Source of the DNA: Prinia subflava
Taxonomy: Eukaryota; Chordata; Aves; Passeriformes; Cisticolidae
Assembly (NCBI RefSeq): GCF_021018805.1
Contig: NC_086248.1
Location: 98,107,239-98,171,238 of the forward strand
Length of the DNA: 64,000 nt
Direction: 5' to 3'
Part shown: positions 61,301 to 64,000 of the stretch, piece by piece
Layout of the letters: every line of letters begins with the position of its first letter
How positions within the stretch are numbered: the stretch's first letter is position 1
The notes under the pieces: model-generated
The model's input: the letters and a program-made list of their open reading frames with translations, nothing else
Database searches by the model: none
What the model was told of the DNA's origin: nothing
Translations under genes and position numbers: made by a program

Positions 61301-63125
61301 GCACATTTCTAGGAGAAAAGTAATTTTTGAAATAAATAAAACCCCTCAAAATACTGTGTTTTGAGTTTATCCAAACACTTTGGTTTGAAGACTTCTCCTA
61401 GACATACTGCAATATAAATATGCACATAGAATAACAATATTTGAATGGATTTAAATTTTCTGATGGCAAAGTGTTCTGTCAAAAAAACTTTCAGCAATGT
61501 TAATTTCAAACTCTAGCTGAATAACAGCAGCATCTGCATTTATATTCCCTGCAAAAAGCTTGCAAGGCATACTAATGGCTTCAAGAGAATCACTTTCTTA
61601 GGGCATACTGTGATCACTCACTGCCAGGGAGGATGGAAAAGGACCAACACAAGGTTTCCCTGTGGGAAGATGTGTTTCATTAGTTCACCATCCTCCTGTC
61701 AGTCTTCAGGCAGGAAAACAATTGAAACAAATTATGAGAGGAGATGAAAGCAGCCACATTGAGCACTGCCTGTCCCTACACTTCTGCCAAATTCTGGCCC
61801 CAAAATTGGGATGCCTTCCCAGGCTGTGATCCAAGGGCCAAGGCAGAAGGGGTACCCAGCACAGAAATGAGATGAGGCCAGGCAGGACACCTGAGCCAGG
61901 AAGAGCATCCCAGTACAGGGATTGCAGCTCTGCTCCTCAGCTGCCACAGCCTTATGTCTGCATTGCATTCTTACTTCGTGAAATGAGTTTGTTTTTGTTC
62001 TGCCCTTAGATGCATTCCAGAACTTAGCAGAGGGCGGATCACAAATTCTGATGACAGCAATGGAGGTAAGAATGTTCCTTCCTTCTCTTCTCTCCAGCTC
62101 CAAAGTGGGACCACATGTTAGCAGAAGGGTGAAGTTAAAGATGATGTGTGATGCATGTTGCTAGGGTTTTGTCCTAGCAAAGAGTGGTGGAGTTTTTGCC
62201 TGGCTGGAAGTACCTCCTGTGTGGGAGGTGATTCCTTGGGGTTCCCACTGGTGCACAGCTCAGAGGTGGCCAACCCTGGCCAAGGCATGGAGTCTTCCCT
62301 TACTGACACCAGCCTGTCATTGCTGGAAACAGTGCTCAAAGTGACTTTGAGGAAGTGACAAAAAAAAAAAAAATTAAAAATCCATGCCCTCATTTCTTAC
62401 TGCCCCGTCTGTTAATCCTGAATTGCAAAACATCTTGGTTTTAAGAAAGAAACAGCAGACAAATGCTTGCTGCTGCTGTTTGTCTTAAAAGCACAGCCTG
62501 AAGGATAGCCAGCTGAATGGGGATACATCAGGCTTTTTATCAGCTAGTCTGAAGCAAAAATCCTGCTGTGCTCCATAGTGATATGCCTGAGTACTGCATT
62601 TTATCAGTCTGGGGACTGTTATTTGACAACCCAGTGTTTAAAAAGATTTTTTAAAAAAGCCTTTTACAATCTCTCCAGCTCCCGTTTACACTTTGTGGTT
62701 ACTGCAGAGCCTCATTGTTCATTGCATCTGTTTTGCAGCAAGGGCAGAGCACAGTTTGCAAGCAGAGGACCTGAACCTATTTTACAGGGTAGTCTGTAGG
62801 ACAGCCAGGTTCCCAGAAGTTGCTCTCTCTTCCACTTGCAATCAGGCAGATGCCATCCTTTCCCACCAATTGCTCCCGCTGCAGCTGCTGCAATAATTTA
62901 TCATGGAAAACAACATATGGAAAGAGTTCCTGGGTCTGAATTGTAATAAGGGAAAGAGGCAGTTCCAAAATCCCTTAACTATCCTGTGCGGTACAAAAGG
63001 ACTACAGTCACTGGGTCACCCCTGAAGGTCCTGAGACAAGTCTGAAGACTTGGTGTACCATCAGTGCCTAAATGCAGCTTTTCTTCTCCTTTTTCCAGTG
63101 GCTGACTCTTGTCATGTACACCTAG
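22080..63125 (+). CDS. CAPN13: Calpain cysteine protease, CAPN13-like, 20 coding exons
   Basis: This is a calcium-dependent intracellular cysteine protease that makes limited cuts in cytosolic proteins. Coding exons: 22080-22316, 31655-31724, 32604-32722, 36394-36527, 38410-38584, 39493-39564, 41294-41379, 42702-42776, 44197-44363, 45837-45982, 49031-49191, 50770-50806, 52382-52444, 53421-53478, 54020-54087, 55645-55713, 56670-56748, 59433-59549, 62010-62065 and 63099-63125. All junctions are GT-AG, phases agree throughout, and the total is 2016 nt (671 residues plus stop). Domains: N-terminal anchor about 1-45; protease core about 46-330 with Cys105 in GDCW, His260 in GHAYTVTG and Asn284 in IWNPWG; C2-like domain III about 331-481; Ser/Pro linker 482-493; penta-EF-hand 500-671. 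I choose CAPN13 over CAPN14 because [27 protein letters not shown] and the ending LVMYT are closest to CAPN13 as I remember it. CAPN14 or another non-classical calpain remains possible. Transcription, isoforms and the exact start are inferred. Confidence 0.88.
22317..31654 (+). other. CAPN13: CAPN13 intron 1 (9.3 kb)
   Basis: Separates exon 1 from exon 2. Apart from a CR1 fragment near 27706-28155 it shows only short low-complexity runs and chance reading frames (for example the 184-codon + strand frame at 29389-29943) with no family resemblance. First introns often carry transcriptional control elements, but none can be pinned down from sequence alone. Confidence 0.7.
27706..28155 (-). mobile_element. 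CR1 LINE fragment in intron 1
   Basis: The + strand shows the complement of the CR1 3' portion in order: GGGCTGGAAAAGAC, CAGTCCAACCATTAACCCAG, TTTTAAATACCTCCAGGGA, TTCCTAATATCCAATAGAAA, CTCTTGTTCTGTCACTTGTT and CCCAGCTCCCTCATCCGCTT. CR1 is the dominant LINE of birds, and 5'-truncated copies like this are typical. The reverse transcriptase frame is broken. Confidence 0.9.
31655..31724 (+). CDS. CAPN13: CAPN13 coding exon 2
   Basis: A 70-nt exon encoding residues 80-102 plus one base of residue 103. It lies between acceptor TTTCTTTTCTACAG and donor ATAG|GTAAGG. The peptide [20 protein letters not shown] followed by GEI matches the conserved calpain segment just before the catalytic cysteine (compare the general pattern DGATRFDIxQG). 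Confidence 0.92.
32604..32722 (+). CDS. CAPN13: CAPN13 coding exon 3: catalytic cysteine
   Basis: A 119-nt exon completing Gly103 and encoding residues 104-142. It opens with [13 protein letters not shown], so the catalytic Cys is residue 105, the same number as in the classical calpain 2. It closes with YAGIFHFR, the conserved end of this exon in calpains. The donor is CGG|GTATGT. Confidence 0.94.
36394..36527 (+). CDS. CAPN13: CAPN13 coding exon 4
   Basis: A 134-nt exon encoding residues 143-186 plus two bases of Lys187. The peptide [17 protein letters not shown] is the hallmark calpain core segment, followed by [13 protein letters not shown]. The acceptor is TTTATTTCCAG and the donor AA|GTAAAT. 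Confidence 0.94.
38349..38384 (+). repeat. Long pyrimidine tract before CAPN13 exon 5
   Basis: A run of about 36 bases made almost only of C and T (CTTCTCTCTCTC then T-rich), followed by an AT-rich stretch and the exon 5 acceptor. It probably doubles as an extended polypyrimidine tract for that acceptor. Confidence 0.75.
38410..38584 (+). CDS. CAPN13: CAPN13 coding exon 5
   Basis: A 175-nt exon completing Lys187 and encoding 188-245. [19 protein letters not shown] followed by FTGGV is the conserved core strand-helix unit that joins lobe 1 to lobe 2 of the protease. The exon ends MGCSTSGQ at donor CAG|GTGAGT. Upstream is a long pyrimidine tract (38349-38384), then an AT stretch and acceptor TTCCGTAG. 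Confidence 0.93.
39493..39564 (+). CDS. CAPN13: CAPN13 coding exon 6: catalytic histidine
   Basis: A 72-nt exon encoding residues 246-269 in phase 0 on both sides. [16 protein letters not shown] contains the catalytic His260. The acceptor is CCCTTCTGCAG and the donor AAG|GTAAGA. Confidence 0.93.
41294..41379 (+). CDS. CAPN13: CAPN13 coding exon 7: catalytic asparagine
   Basis: An 86-nt exon encoding residues 270-297 plus two bases of Asp298. [17 protein letters not shown] contains catalytic Asn284 followed by Trp286. The donor GA|GTAGGG departs from consensus, and read-through would terminate at once in frame (GAG TAG). The next exon restores WSDDSPQW, the expected calpain continuation. Confidence 0.92.
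42702..42776 (+). CDS. CAPN13: CAPN13 coding exon 8: end of protease core
   Basis: A 75-nt exon completing Asp298 and encoding 299-322 plus two bases of Trp323. [16 protein letters not shown] leads to NKDDGEFW, the conserved end of the calpain protease domain. The acceptor CTTTTTTGCAG is strong. The donor TG|GTATTT is weak, and the frame stays open for about 30 codons beyond it. Confidence 0.92.
43599..44150 (-). mobile_element. CR1 LINE fragment in intron 8, ORF2 end still readable
   Basis: On the + strand it runs from GAATCACAGAGTGGGTCAGG through CCAGAACTGGACACAGCATT. On the minus strand about 130 codons remain open, with the CR1 ORF2 C-terminal motifs [27 protein letters not shown] and MRKNFFT. 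It is 5'-truncated and not autonomous. A remaining open frame suggests a younger copy than the others. It ends about 45 nt before the CAPN13 exon 9 acceptor. Confidence 0.92.
44197..44363 (+). CDS. CAPN13: CAPN13 coding exon 9: start of domain III
   Basis: A 167-nt exon completing Trp323 and encoding 324-378 plus one base of Gly379. It begins [20 protein letters not shown], matching the calpain MS(C/Y)xDF motif after GEFW. The downstream part ([18 protein letters not shown]) is divergent, as is usual in the non-classical calpains. A CR1 fragment ends only about 45 nt upstream of the acceptor. Confidence 0.9.
45837..45982 (+). CDS. CAPN13: CAPN13 coding exon 10: domain III (C2-like)
   Basis: A 146-nt exon completing Gly379 and encoding 380-427. 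The segment [20 protein letters not shown] is the typical NPQFxxxV strand of domain III, and the exon ends with KIGFFITT. The acceptor is CTTTCTCAGCAG, where the second AG fits the phase. The donor is ACG|GTAAGT. Confidence 0.9.
49031..49191 (+). CDS. CAPN13: CAPN13 coding exon 11: end of domain III
   Basis: A 161-nt exon encoding residues 428-480 plus two bases of Glu481. It contains [18 protein letters not shown] and [11 protein letters not shown], the conserved last strands of domain III. The acceptor is TTTCTTTCAG and the donor GA|GTAAGA. Compared with other calpains, a block of about 20 residues that normally sits between KIGF and this exon's central part is absent. Confidence 0.91.
50770..50806 (+). 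CDS. CAPN13: CAPN13 coding exon 12: 37-nt linker exon
   Basis: Completes Glu481 and encodes 482-493 ([12 protein letters not shown]), a Ser/Pro-rich linker between domain III and the EF-hand domain. An exon of length 3n+1 is required between exon 11 (ends in phase 2) and exon 13 (starts in phase 0), and this one fits exactly. The acceptor is CTTTTCTAG and the donor ATG|GTAAGA. Another frame of the same bases ([12 protein letters not shown]) looks tempting but cannot be joined to exon 13 without an early stop. Confidence 0.75.
52382..52444 (+). CDS. CAPN13: CAPN13 coding exon 13: entry to penta-EF-hand domain
   Basis: A 63-nt exon encoding 494-514. The peptide [20 protein letters not shown] resembles the first helix of the calpain EF-hand domain. 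The acceptor is TTTTGATGCAG. The donor is CAG|GTACCC, which is not optimal at +4 to +6. Confidence 0.85.
53079..53101 (+). repeat. Short GGAAGGGA purine repeat
   Basis: GGAGGAAGGGAGGAAGGGAGG in a GC-rich part of CAPN13 intron 13. It resembles a short, impure relative of the GAAGG array at 3861-4100. Confidence 0.7.
53421..53478 (+). CDS. CAPN13: CAPN13 coding exon 14: EF-hand 1
   Basis: A 58-nt exon encoding 515-533 plus one base of Asp534. [19 protein letters not shown] corresponds to the non-canonical first EF-hand of the penta-EF-hand family (general pattern ISAxELxxxLN). The acceptor is TTGCATTAG and the donor CAAG|GTAAAG. Confidence 0.9.
54020..54087 (+). CDS. CAPN13: CAPN13 coding exon 15: between EF-hands 1 and 2
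   Basis: A 68-nt exon completing Asp534 and encoding 535-556. [15 protein letters not shown] matches the conserved helix (F-S-x-E-x-C-R-x-x-x-A-L-M-D) that ends at the first ligand of the EF-2 loop, Asp556. The acceptor is TCCTTGCAG. The donor is GAT|GTATCC, which is weak. Confidence 0.9.
55645..55713 (+). CDS. CAPN13: CAPN13 coding exon 16: EF-hand 2
   Basis: A 69-nt exon encoding 557-579. [20 protein letters not shown] continues the loop begun by Asp556. The 12-residue loop 556-567 has D1, N3, N5, G6, T9 and E12, a canonical calcium-binding pattern. The acceptor is AAGTGCACAG and the donor ATG|GTATGG. Confidence 0.91.
55752..55787 (+). repeat. 9-bp tandem repeat, 4 copies
   Basis: GGATTCTGT is repeated four times with one G-to-A change, starting 39 nt after the donor of CAPN13 exon 16. 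It is a small intronic tandem repeat. Confidence 0.9.
56670..56748 (+). CDS. CAPN13: CAPN13 coding exon 17: EF-hand 3
   Basis: A 79-nt exon encoding 580-605 plus one base of Gly606. [19 protein letters not shown] contains loop 586-597 with D1, N3, S5, G6, D9 and E12, again a canonical EF-hand. The acceptor is TGTTTTAG and the donor GCAG|GTATGC. Confidence 0.92.
59433..59549 (+). CDS. CAPN13: CAPN13 coding exon 18: EF-hand 4
   Basis: A 117-nt exon completing Gly606 and encoding 607-644 plus one base of His645. [20 protein letters not shown] is the calpain EF-4 segment, lacking the regular ligands of a canonical loop. The exon is strikingly GC- and CpG-rich compared with the other exons. The acceptor is CCTCGGCAG and the donor C|GTGAGT. 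Confidence 0.92.
59589..59626 (+). repeat. 19-bp tandem duplication
   Basis: GGGACACGGCACAAGGCGC occurs twice head to tail, immediately upstream of the 18-bp minisatellite. It belongs to the same GC-rich, repeat-prone patch. Confidence 0.93.
59655..59816 (+). repeat. 18-bp minisatellite, about 9 copies
   Basis: The unit is AAGTGACACACCTGCCCC with A/G variation at the first base and one GAGAGACACAC variant. Copies begin at 59655, 59673, 59691, 59709, 59727, 59745, 59763, 59781 and 59799; the last ends in CTCT. It lies in intron 18, about 105 nt after the exon 18 donor. Because 18 is a multiple of 3, it keeps several frames open, creating artefact repeat peptides on both strands. Confidence 0.96.
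62010..62065 (+). CDS. CAPN13: CAPN13 coding exon 19: EF-hand 5 first part
   Basis: A 56-nt exon completing His645 and encoding 646-663 ([18 protein letters not shown]). In penta-EF-hand proteins the fifth hand mediates dimerisation and does not need a good calcium loop. This one has no canonical loop. The acceptor is TGCCCTTAG and the donor GAG|GTAAGA. Confidence 0.9.
63099..63125 (+). CDS. CAPN13: CAPN13 coding exon 20: C-terminus and stop
   Basis: Encodes the last eight residues, WLTLVMYT, and the TAG stop. EW(L/M)xLxMY at the extreme C-terminus is the standard ending of calpain large subunits. The acceptor is CTCCTTTTTCCAG. A splice donor follows shortly after the stop. Confidence 0.92.
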   Translation, partial: WLTLVMYT

Positions 63126-63144
63126 AGAGATGCCAGAGGTCATG
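63126..63144 (+). other. CAPN13: CAPN13 first piece of 3' UTR, then a strong splice donor
   Basis: Nineteen nt after the stop the sequence reads TCATG|GTAAGAAA, a near-consensus donor at 63145. This suggests that the 3' UTR is interrupted by an intron. The junction is close enough to the stop (under 50 nt) that nonsense-mediated decay would not be expected. I see no AATAAA in 63126-64000, so the end of the transcript probably lies beyond the window. Confidence 0.45.
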
Positions 63145-64000
63145 GTAAGAAATCTCCTCAGTGCTGACGGGAGGGTGGGGCCCTTGCAGGAAGCTCAGCC
63201 TGGGGTTACGGAGGGTTTTGAGAGAAGAAGCTGTGAGAGGAAGAGGGCAAGAAGTGAGACCTGCAGCTTGAGAGGGGCTGCAAAGGGAATTGGATTTGGG
63301 GCTTTTTTTTCTGGGGAATTGCTGATGACCTTACCTGTCAAACAGACTACCAATGGCTCAGCTAGAAACTTGCTCCCACCTGAGAAAATAGATGAGTGAG
63401 CAGAACTTATTTTTTTGACTTCTGAGGGATGCAATTACCTCTGTATATCTTACACAGCAGCAAATGTATAGTGAGATAGAGGGTGGATATATGAAGAAAC
63501 TTAGATTTCTTGGTCAGTCTGATTTCACATTTTTGACAGAATTATGTGATTTGGTTTACATTTGAACAACAGTCCCTACCTTGTGCTTCTTTTGATGTTT
63601 GCTCCCTTCATGTCAGGCCTAGAGAGGGACTTTTTTCCTCTTGACTTTCCAGTTTTGCTGCTTGGTTCTCATGAAATACTCTGCCTTTTCCTGCAAAACT
63701 TGTGCTGTTTATACATCTGAGACCCATCTTGGCCACTGTGCTTCTGCTAACCCTCTGTGATGCCACTGTTCCAGCTGCAGTGCTGAAGTGTTGATGCTGG
63801 TCCCAAACATTTGTCACTGAGGAGAAAGCAGGGAGGAAAACCCAACCCTTAGAGAAAACGTGTGGTGGAGGGGCAGCTGACCCCAGGAATTTGTGAAGCA
63901 TCCTTGGGCAAAGTCAGACACTTTGCTTATCAGCCTGGTCAAAAAATGGAGTAAAAACCCAAACCCATGACATTCTTTGTAATCCATGAACTGCAACCAG
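63145..64000. other. Region downstream of the CAPN13 stop, no gene seen
   Basis: Either a 3' UTR intron or 3' UTR/intergenic sequence. It holds no polyadenylation signal on the + strand, no recognisable coding segment and no recognisable repeat. In mammals the neighbour on this side of CAPN13 is LCLAT1, on the opposite strand. Nothing visible here identifies it. Confidence 0.4.

Larger units (their letters stand above)
31725..63098 (+). other. CAPN13: CAPN13 introns 2-19, survey
   Basis: Introns range from about 0.54 kb (intron 14, 53479-54019) to about 3.7 kb (intron 3, 32723-36393). Contents worth noting are a CR1 fragment in intron 8, a possible 30-nt micro-exon in intron 10 (47272-47301), a 9-bp tandem repeat in intron 16 (55752-55787), and a GC-rich patch with a 19-bp duplication and 18-bp minisatellite in intron 18. 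I see nothing else: no nested gene, tRNA or further mobile element. Confidence 0.65.

Noticed and set aside
1..64000. tRNA, rRNA or recognisable small RNA genes
   Set aside because: None of their sequence hallmarks was noticed by eye. A covariance-model scan was not possible here.

Overview
The window looks like songbird (passerine) genomic DNA. It is mostly non-coding and moderately AT-rich. It carries truncated CR1 LINE fragments in the minus orientation and two LTRs of passerine endogenous-retrovirus type, one framed by a TGTCTTGG...CCAAGACA inverted pair. It also contains one large, finely divided vertebrate gene. I see no bacterial-style genes, operons, CRISPR arrays or tRNAs. The species call is inference from repeat style and protein similarity; no search was run.

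The only protein-coding gene I can support is a calpain on the + strand, most likely CAPN13. Its coding part runs from 22080 to 63125 in 20 coding exons. I built the model by hand from the sequence. Every junction is GT-AG, the reading phase is compatible at every junction, and the exons sum to 2016 nt, which is 671 codons plus a stop. The protein has a protease core with the full catalytic triad (Cys105, His260, Asn284), a C2-like domain III, a short Ser/Pro linker, and a C-terminal penta-EF-hand domain with two canonical calcium loops (residues 556-567 and 586-597). Its length is close to what I recall for human CAPN13 (about 669 residues). A strong acceptor 11 nt before the start codon implies an upstream non-coding exon. 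A strong donor 19 nt after the stop implies a spliced 3' UTR that leaves the window.

Layout: 1-22068 is intergenic or upstream of the gene. It holds a perfect 48-copy GAAGG array (3861-4100), a solo LTR (15201-15932), an old CR1 piece (about 16054-16302) and a second LTR (about 18917-19507). 22069-31654 is exon 1 and the 9.3-kb intron 1, with a CR1 fragment at about 27706-28155. 31655-45982 carries exons 2-10 (protease core and most of domain III), with another CR1 fragment ending only about 45 nt before exon 9. 49031-56748 carries exons 11-17 (end of domain III, linker, first EF-hands). 59433-63125 carries exons 18-20 (last EF-hands and C-terminus), with a GC-rich patch and an 18-bp minisatellite just after exon 18. 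63126-64000 is 3' UTR and downstream sequence.

I found no previously undescribed biological system here. The items most worth a second look are the two canonical EF-hand loops, the apparently missing block of domain III with possible undetected micro-exons, the 37-nt linker exon, the implied 3' UTR intron, and the tandem arrays.
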